From contig OX421965.1 of the NCBI GenBank assembly GCA_949128115.1, positions 58,708,012 through 58,772,011 of the forward strand: a stretch of 64,000 bases of DNA, given 5' to 3'. This document shows positions 19,627 through 30,889 of the stretch, piece by piece. The notes under the pieces are model-generated. The model did not search any database. It was not told where the DNA came from and saw only the letters and a list, made by a program, of their open reading frames with translations. The position numbers and the translations under genes are program-made. The DNA comes from Anaspis maculata. Its lineage: Eukaryota; Arthropoda; Insecta; Coleoptera; Scraptiidae. Every line of letters starts with the position of its first letter. Position 1 is the stretch's first letter.

Positions 19627-22453
19627 CGAGTATTCAATCGTATCAGTTCTTCTATGCACTTAAAATGCGCTCATTTAAATGTCAGGTCACTATTGGCACA
19701 CTTACCTGAATTTGGGGAAGTTGTGAGAGAGAATGATTTTGACTTGATTGCTGTTTCAGAAACATGGCTGACTCAGATGACCAGTGATGACAGAATCCAA
19801 CTTGACGGCTATTCATTTTTTCGTTTGGACAGAGTCGGCAGAGGGGGAGGAGTGGGTGTGTACCTCAGGTCTTATATAACATCGCAAAAAATCACAGTTG
19901 ATAGCAACATTGAGCAACTCTGGATTAAGATAAATCTGGGTGGTGAAGTATTCGCTGTGTTGGTGGTGTATCGCCCACCAAATGTCAATTACGCTGAATT
20001 CATTCAGGTTTTTGAAAATACTGTTTCTTCTGTTCTTCCCACAGTCAGCGAAATATTTTGTTTTGGAGACTTTAACATTGATTTGCTACAGTTGAGCAAT
20101 CCTGCTACGCGACTCATTACAAGTACTCTAGATGGTTTGGGGCTCACACAGGTAGTAAATCAACCAACTCGAATTAATGCATTTTCTATCACACTAATCG
20201 ACTACATCATAACCTCTAATGCAGCCTTGGTAAGCAATTGCGCTAATATTTCTGTCCCGCAGATAAGTGATCACGAATTGATACATTGCCAACTCAGCTT
20301 TCAGAAATATTAAACAAAGCCCAAATACCTCAGGTACAGAGATTTTCATCATTTCAGCTATGACTCTTTTAAATCTGACATGAAATCCATCCCATGGAAG
20401 AACATTTACGATAGGAATGATGTTGATGATAAGGTAAGAGTTCTCACTGAGGGGATAATTTCTTTACTTGACATACATGCTCCTTTTATAACCCGTAGAA
20501 TCACAAAAAATTACTCCCCTTGGCTAACGGGCACAATTCGCATGATGATGAATACGCGAGACGCTGCATTGGCGCAGTTCAAGGCCAGCAAGAGTTCTGA
20601 AAATTGGGAAAACTATAAAAACATCCGCAATATGGTTACAGCTGCAATTCGTCGGGAAAAGCAAGCTTTCTTTACAAACCAACTTAATGAAACAACAACA
20701 GCCCCTTGGTCCGTTCTTAGAAAATACAACATCATTAAATCCAAATCAACTCATAGCCTTCCTGATAACTTGACAAATGTTGATGACATCAACAACTACC
20801 TGACCAACCCAGCACTATCCCTTGCCGCTGATGAATCAACAACAAAGTTCTACAATTCCAATGTCAAAGAAAGCGTGAGATCTAGCCTACAGTTTACTCG
20901 AGTTAGTGAAACTGATGTTCTCAAGATAATCTCATCCATCAAGAGTAAAGCGACAGGAGCCGACGGCATCAATATTTGCACCATCCATCTTTGCGTCCCA
21001 TTTCTATTACCGTACATCACCCATATTATCAATTTCTGTATCGAAAACTCTGTTTTTCCCTCTACATGGAAACATGCTCTTATTTTGCCGTTGCCCAAGT
21101 CCTCCAAACCTGAGAGTTTCAGTGACATCCGCCCAGTAAGCATTTTACCAACCATGTCGAAAATTCTCGAGAAAGTAATAGAGCAACAGCTGCGGGCGCA
21201 TATAGAAAGTAACTCCATTTTGCCTGCTAATCAGTCAGGATTTAGACCTCGACGTGGATGTTGCACGACTCTTTTTTCTATAACCGATGACATCTTGAGA
21301 GCTTCAGACAAGGATATCCTCACCATTCTTGTTCTGCTGGATTATTCCAAAGCGTTCGACACCATCAACCACCAGATCCTGAAATCTGCTCTGCACTATA
21401 CTGGTTTGTCGACGTCTTCCATCAACCTCCTATTCGATTATCTAGCGGGCAGAACTCAGAGTGTTACTTACAACGGCCGTGTCTCCTCTCCCCTTGAAAT
21501 TTTAAGAGGTGTACCACAAGGATCCATTTTGGGGCCGATACTGTTTATAATCTACATATCAAATTTTACCTCTGCCTTCCTCTCCGGCTGCCAACATTCC
21601 TATGCTGATGACACTCAGGTACGCATTTCATTCTCGGCGGACGAATCTCAACAGGCTTTAGCGGCACTAAACTTCGATCTTGCAAACTTAAAAGACATTT
21701 CTCAAAAGCACTGCTTACAGCTCAACCCTAAAAAACCGGTAGCACTTCTGTTTGGCAGAGAGGTGGATCGGGACAAGGTGAAATGCCATGATGGTATTGT
21801 GATTGGTGATGAAATTGTCCCCTTCGCATGCGAGGCTAAGAACCTTGGGCTACACATCGACAATGACTTGAAGCTCACCACTCACGTCTCCAAATGCCTC
21901 CAGCGAGGTTATTTTCACCTCAAATCAATTTATCAAAACAGATCATTCTTAAGCTTCCATCGAGGCTTCCATGTAAAAAAACTGCTATGTGAATCCTTGG
22001 TGCTGTCTCAGGTCAATCACCGCGACGTCGTTTATGGTCCTTTTTTGAGACAGAATGACAGCTACCGTCTGCAAAAGCTGCAAAACTCATGCATTAGACT
22101 TCTTAACGGAATAAGAAAATACGACCGTGTGAGTCACAAACTCTCCGATGCTGGGTTGGCTCAATATGGAGAACAAAAGAAAATTACATTCTGCGACCAT
22201 GTTCTCCAAAATTCTCCGTACTAAAGAGCTCCCGGATTTGTTTTCCAGAATAACCTTTAATTCAGATGTTCACAATGTCAACACCAGATTTAGGGGATCC
22301 ATCACCCCTCCACTCCACTCCAAAGAACTGTTGAAACGATCATTCACTTACCAGGTCTATAAAATGTTCAACAACTTGTCATTTGAGTATGCCACCCTCG
22401 GTTTGAAGAGTTTTCTGAAACAGCTTTCTCAAACTTTGATGAACTGCCAGTGA
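19465..22453 (+). pseudogene. LINE ORF2: APE endonuclease + reverse transcriptase
   Basis: ORF2 begins at ATG 19465 with a polyglutamine stretch from a (CAA)n run, then the endonuclease: LNVRSLL, AVSETWL (residue ~96), GDFNIDLL and the SDH catalytic motif (residue ~268). A single in-frame TAA at 20311-20313 interrupts it; the same frame resumes with the RT: VLLDYSKAFDTINH (21337), RGVPQGSILGP (21505) and YADDTQV (21601). A frameshift near 22150 moves the C-terminus to the next frame (22148-22453), which ends the protein with an IHNVNTRF-type block. No RNase H domain follows. The protein would nick the target, prime on it and copy the element's RNA, but the two lesions make it inactive. Confidence 0.9.
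19547..19628 (+). repeat. (CAA)n/(CAG) microsatellite in ORF2
   Basis: An uninterrupted run of CAA triplets preceded by mixed CAG/CAA codes for roughly 30 consecutive glutamines at the start of ORF2. It is a simple slippage tract, not a functional host polyQ protein. Confidence 0.95.
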
Positions 22454-22640
22454 TGTAAATAATGTAAATGTGTATGTTTGATACTTGTACAGTTTTATTC
22501 CCTTTACTTTAATTTTGTAGAATGTACAATCTTTCGTTACTTCGCATTGAGCGGAGTTAGGTGGAAGAACAGCTGGTGAGCCAAGGCCTGCCTATTAAGC
22601 TGAATCTCGCTCTGCACAAATGCTGCTTCAATAAAGACCA

Positions 22641-22667
22641 TTTATTATTATTATTATTATTATTATA
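22641..22667 (+). repeat. (ATT)n LINE tail
   Basis: ATT triplet repeats directly follow AATAAAGACC. They are the 3' terminus used for target-primed reverse transcription. The SINE at 24646-24838 ends in the same kind of tail. Confidence 0.9.
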
Positions 22668-24058
22668 AATCAAACCGCATCTCCAATTTCTTGAGCCGTT
22701 CCTGAAAAATCCTGATGTTAGTGGTCAGTTGCATAAAAATTGACATTTTTTTTCTAAATCAGTGGATTTTTCAGGAACGGCTCAAGAAGTTGTGATGCGG
22801 CTCATTTTATCTCAACAAGCATTGAATTGTTAATCTACCTTGTGGCTTTCATCACTATAACTCTCTTGGTTACCGAGTTCGAATTTTTTCATTATTGAAC
22901 ACCTTATCAAAATCCAAGTGTCCGCTAAATCGGTATGCTGTCATTTTGAAAGTGGCACCAAAGCATTTCGGTAACTTCATATATGAAAATAGTAAAAAAA
23001 TATTCGCCAGGCATGCCTCTCACGGGGAAGCACACAGCACCTGAGGCAATAGGGATCGTAAAAATCACTGATTTTCTAGTTTTTTTTTTCCATTTTTTGA
23101 AAAAATTATTCGACACACATGCAAATTTTGGACAATAGCAAATAGAGAACATCAATTCATACCTGAACAACATCAATCCATACCTGAACAAAAAAAAATC
23201 ATTAAAATGCACTTTCCTCCTTAATTTTACCATTTTTCGTGAATATCGCTCTTTTTTTCCCTACTGTATCACTTGTGGCCATTATTTTTCCAGCAAGCTG
23301 AGTTTTTAGTGAACTTCATTTATTATAGATGCTGTGAGGATTAATACAGCTTGAATTAGGTTGAGAAACAGTCGAGAAACCTATAGGACTAAAAGTCCTA
23401 AAAGATTAATATGAATGATAACCGATGACAGCAACGGATAGAGAATATGAATTCACGTATTTTGAAAAAAAAAATTCAAATCGGATGAAAATGAAGCAAT
23501 TTAGGTCTGAATAAATGTAACCGGAAACAAATGGCCGCTATTTTGAAACGACGCCATTTTGAAAGTGGCACCAAAACATTTCGGTATCTCGACATATATA
23601 CCGTAAAGAGGACTATAAGAAATAAAAGGTCTCTCGCCCCCTTCACGAAGGAGCCCACCTCACGGGATCAGTTTTTTGAACCTATAGTACCTGACTAATA
23701 GACGCGCGTTTACGAGATATTTGAGATTGAATGTATGAAAACGTGGTCAGAAATGCTGATTTTTCAATTGCGATTCAAGACGGAAGAAAAACCATTTCAA
23801 AGCAACTCCATTTTTGCTAGGCATTCAAATTTGATTAGGCAAAAGAAGGTTATTGAATGTGTCAAGTTTGACTGATTTCCCTTGAAACGCTTTCGGGAAT
23901 ATTGAATAAACACCATCTTTCAGGGTCCCACCTTCAGGGGCCTGTAGCTCCCTTAGGAAGCGTTTCTAGACCCATATTTATTGGAACTTTTTTTTCTTGT
24001 TTTATTAAGAGGAAGCTGCCCTAGAACGTTGTAGGTGTATTTCCGGGACACCTGTATA

Positions 24059-24633
24059 TTGTACTCAACCTTATTGTGATTCGAGTGAGCTATCACAATC
24101 CTGAATCTCTCCTTTCCTTGGGTGGAAATTCCAAAATGCCTGGCTATTGTAGGTTATTATCTTGAATATTGTAGAAAAAATTGTAATCTGAATTCGATGG
24201 GGTTCAAAATTCCCTAAATTAGACAATAAATAATAAACTTTGCATAATCAAGCGCAACTTCAACCGGAGCTGCACTTAATAAGATACCGCAATAAGATTT
24301 AGAGCAATAAGCTATATCACCGCGATGATGAAGAACAATCGAATTCATCACCGCATTTACATGCTGTCAAGTCTGAGAGATGATAGATACTTCAATCACT
24401 GAGTTATAATCTTTTATTGCAGTGGAAACAAGCTCCTGCAGATACAGCTATACATATATCGAGCTTTTGATCTGTTTGTAATGTGAAAATGATCTGGCTA
24501 GTCTGGCCAAAAGCTGCACCCAGACACTTGATCATGGCAGCCTCAAAGAGTGGAGTGCTGACACTCCAAGTCATAGTTGGTTGGTTAGTTTTACATGTAC
24601 CTAAATGTTGAAATTCTCAATATTTTTGCAGCT
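24059..24633. other. No recognisable feature
   Basis: AT-rich sequence between the foldback end and the SINE. No repeat or coding signature seen. Confidence 0.4.
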
Positions 24634-24645
24634 TATTATCAAATA

Positions 24646-24838
24646 ATAATAATAAATGTTTTCCTCTTTATCGGCCTGCACCGACCATAGGAGTTTTTGC
24701 CCTTTATTATCATATCACATTTACATGAAAAATTGCAAATTGGACAAACACAAACATCCAGACTTCTTCCGGGAATCGAACCCGGGGCTCTCGCGGCCGC
24801 AGGTAGCCACACAACCACCTGCGCCACGAGGCCGTCAA
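24646..24838 (-). mobile_element. tRNA-derived SINE with 12-bp TSD
   Basis: On the minus strand the head carries the A box TGGCGCAGGTGG (24815-24826) and B box GGTTCGATTCC (24772-24782), internal RNA polymerase III promoter elements. The body has AAAAACTCCTATGG and the tail is (ATT)n. Both ends are flanked by TATTATCAAATA (24634-24645 and 24839-24850), a clean 12-bp target-site duplication. The tail matches that of the LINE at 19201-22667, which suggests that LINE family supplied the reverse transcriptase. A related copy is at 56403-56585. Confidence 0.9.
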
Positions 24839-24850
24839 TATTATCAAATA

Positions 24851-25001
24851 TTCACTCGCATTTATTGCTTTATTTGAAAATTTTTACCGCATATTTTGAT
24901 ACTTTTTGAGCGCATATAAACTGCATATTTTGAGCTTCTTTACCGCATACTTATAAATCCGCTCCCTTACATGATATTGTGGTTGATTGAATTGATGATA
25001 T
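24851..25001. other. Short AT-rich spacer
   Basis: Contains three ACCGCATATTTTGA-like repeats (about 24885-24955) and ends with the ATAT target sequence of the solo LTR. Confidence 0.5.
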
Positions 25002-25518
25002 TGTTACGAGCGGCGATCCCGCGCATATTGGTAAACACGCGATCTTTCTGGATTCTTCCATCCATTAGATCGTAGTGTAAAAGTGCAGAATGTTCTGGTG
25101 CAATCCAGAGCGCGCGTTTATGTGAGACCGAATGGGGAGACTTCAATACTCGATCGAGAAACATCTGTCCATTTTGGCGGAGGCGCCGTTCCAGAACACG
25201 GCAGAATTATACGGGTAATGTGTGTGGTTATTCAGGAATGGTCTAGAAGCCGCATATGCCGGACCACTATGGAATTTGCTGGAAGTAGACAGAGAGTTCG
25301 GGAACACTATTCGGAGGCCTTATATAAGGCATCAGCCGGCAGCTCAGAGCAGTATTGAATTGGAAGAGACAGCGAGCGGATAAGCGAGCAATAATCACAG
25401 CGAAAATTCAAGTAGATAACTGTTGGCGTGTATTCATTGTAGTTCGCAGAAATAAACAGTGTGTGTTTCAAAAGATCGTCTCAATTATATTCGAACCCGT
25501 ACGCGAGATATCGTAACA
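25002..25518 (+). mobile_element. Solo LTR, Ty3/Gypsy-like
   Basis: The 517-bp segment starts TGTTACG and ends CGTAACA, the TG...CA inverted ends of a long terminal repeat. It is flanked on both sides by ATAT (24998-25001 and 25519-25522), a 4-bp target-site duplication. Inside are a TATA box TATATAAG (25321-25328) and a poly(A) signal AATAAA (25451-25456), consistent with plus-strand U3-R-U5 order. There is no internal region, so it is a solo LTR left by recombination between two LTRs. The open frame inside it (25083-25358) is spurious. Family assignment rests on end sequence and TSD length only. Confidence 0.8.
25321..25328 (+). promoter_or_regulatory. LTR TATA box
   Basis: TATATAAG sits about 130 bases upstream of AATAAA within the solo LTR, a normal spacing for an LTR promoter and its polyadenylation signal. 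Confidence 0.6.
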
Positions 25519-25522
25519 ATAT

Positions 25523-25991
25523 TTTCTCATGGAATGCTGCCTATTCGAATTCGACTCCTGTTTTGCAGTGCTCCGTGAATCTTCAGATAAGATTCCATTT
25601 TAAATTATTAGATCACCGATGATAATCATATACCAATTGTTTTATTACCTATGCTTTCTTATTGCCGTTTTTAACGTTCGAGATTTATTGTTATTGCTAC
25701 TACGCTAAATTTCACAAATCAAAGATATCTGCTAGCCCTTATTATACAGAGTGATCTTAAAATGTCCGATCAAAATAGCACATAAAAACAGTACTACGGT
25801 ATGAACATTATATCGAATCTTTTATAAAGTGCATGGAAAATAATTTAAGAAATCTTTGATTCGTATTTTCTGAGTTTGGAAGAGTCAAAGGGTGGTCCTT
25901 CGAATCATTCTAGTTTCGTTATTTCCAGAGACTTTAGTCAACTGTTATGGTGGCCGATCACTTAAGAAATACCCTGTGTTACCAGGGACTA
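25523..25991. other. No recognisable feature
   Basis: AT-rich, no coding or repeat signal beyond single-copy sequence. Confidence 0.35.
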
Positions 25992-26236
25992 AGGGCCGTA
26001 TTCATACCTCGCTTTCAAGCTAAAAGCGCTATTAGAGCGATGCGCATTTAGGGGCATTTCTCATATTTCAGTGTTCAAAAATACAGATTAACTCGCAAAT
26101 TATTTGCAATTAAGTACATACAATTGCTCCCAATCGCAATAATGTATTTTTGAACACTGAAATATGAGAAATACCCCTAAATGCGCATCGCTCTAATAGC
26201 GCTTTTAGCTTAAAATCGAGGTATGAATACGGCCCT
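25992..26236. mobile_element. MITE with ~98-bp arms, AGGGCCGTATTCATA ends
   Basis: AGGGCCGTATTCATACCTCG at the left mirrors CGAGGTATGAATACGGCCCT at the right, and the arms continue through GCGATGCGCATTTAGGGGCA. The hairpin is almost perfect, so it is likely fairly young. The flanks give no clear TSD. Confidence 0.85.
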
Positions 26237-26239
26237 ATG

Positions 26240-27127
26240 TATCAAACTTTGTATTAGTCTTCCTCTTCTGAAACCACTGTGGAAAAACCAAGAACGTTGC
26301 AATATACCCTCGTTGACCAAACGACATTTTGTGGAAAATTTGCGTTATTCAATTGAAAATTAAGTATCTACTTATTGCCAAAGAAACAGATAGGGGTATC
26401 AAAAAAGGATGCAGCATGCGTCTATGACTGATTGATGACGAACACGGTCCATCGCTTAAAACAAGGGTGGACGAGTGCATCATGCATTTTTAAAGGCATT
26501 CGCGGGGTGAATGCGATCCGCACCACCATCGACGAAGACCGAGCGATGATGAATTTGCGTTCTGCGCTTTCTCCACCCCCGCGCGCGCCAGTCGGAAACG
26601 TTAAAGTTTGATGTCGTGTTGTCATTCTTCGATTAGTGGTCCCCGGTGAGAATGCGGACCCCCGGCAGAGAACGACAAACGCCACAGGGATGGAGGGCGG
26701 ATGCCGATCAAAACAAGGTTTGTTTCGAGGGAGCGAGCATAGTAAGCATACACACGTCATTCGAACGACATCCCCCGTTGAACGAGACTGAAGGATTAAC
26801 TAACCAAACTGTGTTTGTATAGATGGTTTGTATCCGAGGCTAATACCCTCATGATTAATTTGCAATTGTTACGGAATAAGATACGATCTGCACTAGCACT
26901 ACTCGCTGTATACCATCGCCCTTATTATTATGATGAGATGCTTTATTTAATCTCTATAGTATTGCGCGAGACCTAGGTACAAGACTCGGTACAAGATGTT
27001 TTAAACTTTCATGTAAGAGTATTTCACTAATCCATCAATAGTGCGGAGCTTAGTGAAATTAACCTTGCTTTTCATTCTGCTGGGATCGAGGCTGGAATGA
27101 AAGTTTGCATGTGATGAGTATACATAA
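26240..27127. other. No gene assigned
   Basis: A GC-richer patch (26440-26760) has open frames on the minus strand without recognisable motifs. The rest is AT-rich. Confidence 0.35.
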
Positions 27128-27129
27128 TA

Positions 27130-29573
27130 CAGGGTGATTCACAACTTGTGACTTTCCTTTTACGGGTGAGCTCAGGATGTGCCAGAAAAACTATTTCTGA
27201 GGGAAAAAAATTGAAAAAAAAAATCCTGAAATATTGACTTATTTGAACTCAACATCGAAGAAAATTTTGGGGATCGCCGATGCAATGCCTCACGTGGATA
27301 ATTCCAATCTGGTACTATGGAAACAAACATACTCAATAATGGTTGATCGATAATAAGGTATTATTGTCAAGAATAGCTGCTTTCTTTCGGTCAGGATCAC
27401 GGATCATGATCCGGAAATCCGCTCACGGGGTTGGTTGGCTGTGTCACGTGCAACCAATCCAACCAATCCAATCAGCGGATTTCCGAATCATGATCCGTGA
27501 TCCTGACCGAAAGAAAGCAGCTAATGACGTTAGTTGACCATTATTATTACCTATTCAACTAAAATTTACAAGTAGCGGGTACAAATACAGTTAGATAGGT
27601 AACCCGAGTGGATAATTGCGACCATCAACTAAACATAAGGGTCCTTACCTTATGTAATGGACAAAGAGACGAGGAAAGGGAGTAAGTCGAGGCATCATCA
27701 GTTGAGGTTGACACTGACAAATTATTTATTTTTACCTCCGATTATTGCTAAAGGAGGAGTGTTTACATAGAAACATTTTCGCTTATTGTTGAATCGTATG
27801 TCTCATCAACAGATAGAAAAATCTGTTGTGGGGCGACACAAAACTTTCCCGGCGGTATCCAGAGACCTCAGTGATGAATTTGGGCTAAGCGTCCCTTCGG
27901 GAGGGTGAGATTTAGTTAGGACATTGATGAAAAAGTTCTACATAGTCAGTTGAGCGTTAAGCGAGCATCCTGCATCCATTGTTGGGCCGACAGAAAAAGT
28001 TACAGGTTAGGTTAGTTTTCCAAGGTGATGAAATAATTCAAAAGGTAGAACTAGGTAGCTAATTGTTGTGATATCTCAAGAATGCATGCTAGTTTCTTAT
28101 TGAAATTTTTGTTCCTACTTTATACATGATGATGAAATTACACAAACTTGATTGAGATTTTTTACTGCATCTGTGTGTCAAATTTGAACTCCATATTTTC
28201 AATTTAGAGCTTGGGCAGACAAGCCCAGACCCAATATGCCACTTGAGGGCTTCCGATCAAAATCCTCTACCCAAAGTCAAATCAGATCATTTCAGGCTGA
28301 ACTTATGCTTTCGTACCTGATTTCGATTTGATCGGATCAATAATTCGGTAATTATCGTGGCAGAACCGCTTAATTTGCACGATCGCATAAGCGGTTTTAT
28401 ACTTTCAGGAGGAAAATTTCCGCGAAATTGGAGAAAAATTATTGGAAAATGTCGAGGAAAATGTTTAAGAACCAGTTATCTATTCTTTGAAAATAAATTG
28501 TGAAAATCTGTTCACGAAATCAAAAGTTGGAAAATTTCCAGTTTTTCCAGAGAGGAAAACTCGAAAACCGTGCGTCCGATTTTGAAAATTTTTCGTCCAA
28601 AAATTAAATCAATTATTTCTCCAACTTTCATTCGCAGCATGTCTGCACCTAAAATGAATATTTCGTGGGGCTCACCGCATGCTGAAGATTGCAATGCAGT
28701 TTTTTCAAATTCACGGAATGTGCAAATTTCATATTGAAAAGATTACCATCAGAAAACCGAAGCTGTGTCGATTTTGAAAATAGAGCTACACGACGCCCAG
28801 TTCAATCTTCTTCCGATATCAGTCAAAAAATTTTGAAAAAAGTCGATCCTCTAGCAGGAATGAATTTTTGAGTGGAGTGCTGCATCAAAAGCGAGTCATC
28901 CTGGTCGAAATCCGGGTGAGAGGCCCTCTCGAGTGGCAACGGCTAGGAGAAATTTTGAAAGTTCATAACGCCCGACGGAAGAATGGTGGAAAACTACAAC
29001 TGCACACTTTATTTAACTCTTATGTTTTGTTGCTTCCTGCCAAATTTGGTCGCAATCCATAGGATAGATTCTGAATGATTGAATGGTGAAGTTTTAAACT
29101 TTGAAATTTTTTATTATTTGACAGATGACAGATAGGGCAATATCTTCAACTGTTCTGAATACAGTTTTTCATGGGCTTTTAAACAGCATTTTGCAAGTCA
29201 AGTTCTGTGGAATATAGCTTATGTCATTTTCTAATAGTGACACTTCCGTTTGACAGATGACAACCAAAAACTAATCAGCTCATTCAACAGCAAGACCCTG
29301 TCTGTATATCAAATTTCAAGTCAATCAGACTACCGGTTCGGTAGCTATCGTGTCAGAACGTTTTTCCTGCATCCTGCATCATCACATAACTTTCCCTTGG
29401 ACGGGCCGGGAAAGTAAAATAAACCCATTAGTCCCACATATGTTTGGCAAATTTTAATTATTTTTTTCCTCCTCAACCATATAGCTTTTTGAATTATTTT
29501 CAAACACATGAAGTCAAGTTTTTGGGGCCCCATAACCCCTTGAAAGGAAAGTCATAAGTTGTGAATCACCCTG
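27130..29573. mobile_element. 2.44-kb TIR element, CAGGGTGATTCACAACTT ends, TA flanks
   Basis: CAGGGTGATTCACAACTTGT at 27130 mirrors the right end (29542-29573), which reads AAGTTGTGAATCACCCTG; about 32 bases pair with one mismatch. TA dinucleotides flank both ends (27128-27129, 29574-29575). The interior is non-coding in appearance, holds a nested foldback (27335-27547) and repeats a phrase like TTCGGTAxxTATCGTGxCAGAAC at about 28345 and 29335. It is a non-autonomous element of the same end type as 61883-63060. Confidence 0.75.
27335..27547. mobile_element. Foldback MITE nested in the 27-29.6 kb element
   Basis: Fifty-base arms 27374-27423 and 27474-27523 are almost perfect complements (TAGCTGCTTTCTTTCGGTCA... 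/ ...TGACCGAAAGAAAGCAGCTA). Weaker pairing of AATAATGGTTGA with its complement extends the hairpin to 27335-27547. The loop carries CAACCAATCCAACCAATCC. Confidence 0.8.
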
Positions 29574-29575
29574 TA

Positions 29576-29878
29576 TAGTCTGCGCCAAAGATGGCGCGGG
29601 TTGTCTATTGATCAGGGTTGCCTAACAGCTTACTAGTGCGGACGTTGAGGAAACCAAAGTCTTCATTGCAAAACGCTTCTGCACGTGAGTAGTAGGCAGT
29701 GGCAGACTAAGGGAATTGGGGGCCCTGGGCGGGGTTGTGAGATGGGGCCCCTAAGGGGTGAAAGTTGAGAATATGAAGGGGGGCCGACAGACTTTTTGGC
29801 CCACCCTGCCCCGCCGTGATCAAGCAAAAGCCTAAGAACCAAAAAAATGAGTTTGGTAACTTGACTATAAAGACACAC
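29576..29878. other. No gene; hAT-like terminus fragment
   Basis: CAGTGGCAGACTAAGGG at 29699 resembles the end of a hAT-type MITE, but its partner end was not found. Elsewhere unremarkable. Confidence 0.35.
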
Positions 29879-30001
29879 AGTGGCGTAGTCAGAATTTGAG
29901 GGTGGAGAGCGCAAAGGCAACGACAAAGGTGCAAGTCGGCAAGAGGCAGCGCCGCAGGCGTAATTTTCGCCCACTCTCGCCCCCTTTGGCTATGCCACTG
30001 A
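29879..30001. mobile_element. Short MITE with CAGTGGCGTAGTC / GGCTATGCCACTG ends
   Basis: The 123-bp segment begins CAGTGGCGTAGTCAG and ends GGCTATGCCACTG, a 13-base imperfect terminal inverted repeat of the hAT-like CAGTGGCG type. No 8-bp TSD is detectable, so the copy is old or partly replaced. Confidence 0.55.
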
Positions 30002-30012
30002 CCATCAGTGCC

Positions 30013-30473
30013 GCAGTGAAAGAATGTGTAAACTCTTTAACACAGTAAGCAGAACACAACAACAAAATCACCCTCAGGTGGACCAAAGGCCACCAAGGGA
30101 AAGAAGAGAATGAAAAAGCGGACCTACTGGCAAAAAAGGGGGCTAAAGTTCCTCTAACAGGGAGTGAACCTGATATGACAACAGCAGTTTGTGATATCTC
30201 ATCAGTTCGGGGGAAATGAAAAACCTGTTGAAGAACGAACACACCTCTTACTGGATGAACGCCCCTGAGCCAAGGCACTCGCGAATGTTCATCGGCGGAC
30301 CTTCCAGGAAAAGAGCGAGAGAACTAATAAATCTTAGCAAGAACCATTAGCCAAGACGGGCAGTTTGACTATTTACGGGACACTGTTCGCTCATGAAACA
30401 TCTTACCACCATAACGGTGAGAGACGATCCTGACGGCAGGCTATGTAGCGAAGAGGAGGAAACTCCTTTCCAC
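30013..30473 (+). pseudogene. LINE RNase H and C-terminal relic (left copy)
   Basis: One plus-strand frame reads LRWTKGHQGKEENEKADLL, the C-terminal motif of retrotransposon RNase H (W-x-x-GH...N..AD), followed downstream by RHSRMFIGGPSRKRARELI and a LTxxCSLxxHL / DPDGRLCSEEE tail typical of I- or R1/Loa-type ORF2 C-termini. Stops and frameshifts are frequent. The same 461 bases occur inverted at 31611-32071. The RNase H digests the RNA strand after reverse transcription in intact elements. Confidence 0.75.
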
Positions 30474-30484
30474 AGGATGGCCGG

Positions 30485-30889
30485 CGTGAAGCTGTCCTCC
30501 TTCGACCAACTTGCCGCCAGGACAACTTGACGCCGGACGATTTGCGCTAGGGATTTTGTGAGAACAGAGTAAAGAAACATTCGAAGAAAATGACAATAAA
30601 GGACTCATTGGGAGTCGAAACGACACATAAAGACACAATGGTTTTCACTGGGGCTCCGAATTATACAGCAGAACACAATGAGGGTCACTAGAACTCCACT
30701 TCTCGTCGTATAATTCGGAGCCCCAGTGAAAACCATTGTGTCTTTATGTGTCGTTTCGACTCCCAATGAGTCCTTTATTGTCATTTTCTTCGAATGTTTC
30801 TTTACCCTGTTCTCACAAAATCCCTGGCGCAAATCGTCCGGCGTCAAGTTGTCCTGGCGGCAAGTTGGTCGAAGGAGGACAGCTTCACG
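30485..30889. repeat. Palindrome, 182-bp arms
   Basis: 30485-30666 pairs with 30708-30889 across a 41-base loop. The arms contain GGAGCCCCAGTGAAAACCA and TGTCTTTATGTGTCGTTTCG. It begins 11 bases after the LINE relic, so it may be part of the same composite. Differences between the arms are few. Confidence 0.85.

Larger units (their letters stand above)
19201..22667 (+). mobile_element. Non-LTR retrotransposon (Jockey/CR1-like LINE), 5'-truncated
   Basis: The element starts within ORF1, directly after foldback sequence ending GTTGAGATAA, and ends with AATAAA (22630) and an (ATT)n tail (22641-22667). It encodes the C-terminal zinc knuckles of ORF1, then an ORF2 with APE endonuclease and reverse transcriptase but no RNase H. 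The insertion interrupts the left arm of the surrounding foldback. Only a short ATAA is shared at the two junctions, so a TSD is uncertain. It is the best-preserved coding sequence of the window but inactive because of a premature stop and a frameshift. Confidence 0.9.
14779..24054. mobile_element. Long-TIR foldback element with TATA flanks, carrying two nested insertions
   Basis: The left end CAGGTGTCCCGAAAATA (14779) mirrors the right end TATTTCCGGGACACCTG (ending 24054). TATA lies immediately outside both ends (14775-14778, 24055-24058). The right arm is continuous from about 22755 to 24054. The matching left arm is in three pieces: 14779-16014, 19034-19200 and 22668-22740. Removing the intervening blocks restores a ~2.8 kb foldback. 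The arms differ visibly, and about 15005-15180 has no counterpart at 23690-23850, so the element is old. No transposase is seen, so it is probably non-autonomous. A TA or TATA duplication suggests a Tc1/mariner-like or related integration. Confidence 0.8.

Noticed and set aside
19547..19628. Host polyglutamine protein
   Set aside because: The (CAA)n tract is fused in frame to an APE endonuclease/RT ORF2, so it is part of the LINE.
25083..25358. 91-codon ORF as a gene
   Set aside because: It lies wholly inside the solo LTR and spans its TATA box.
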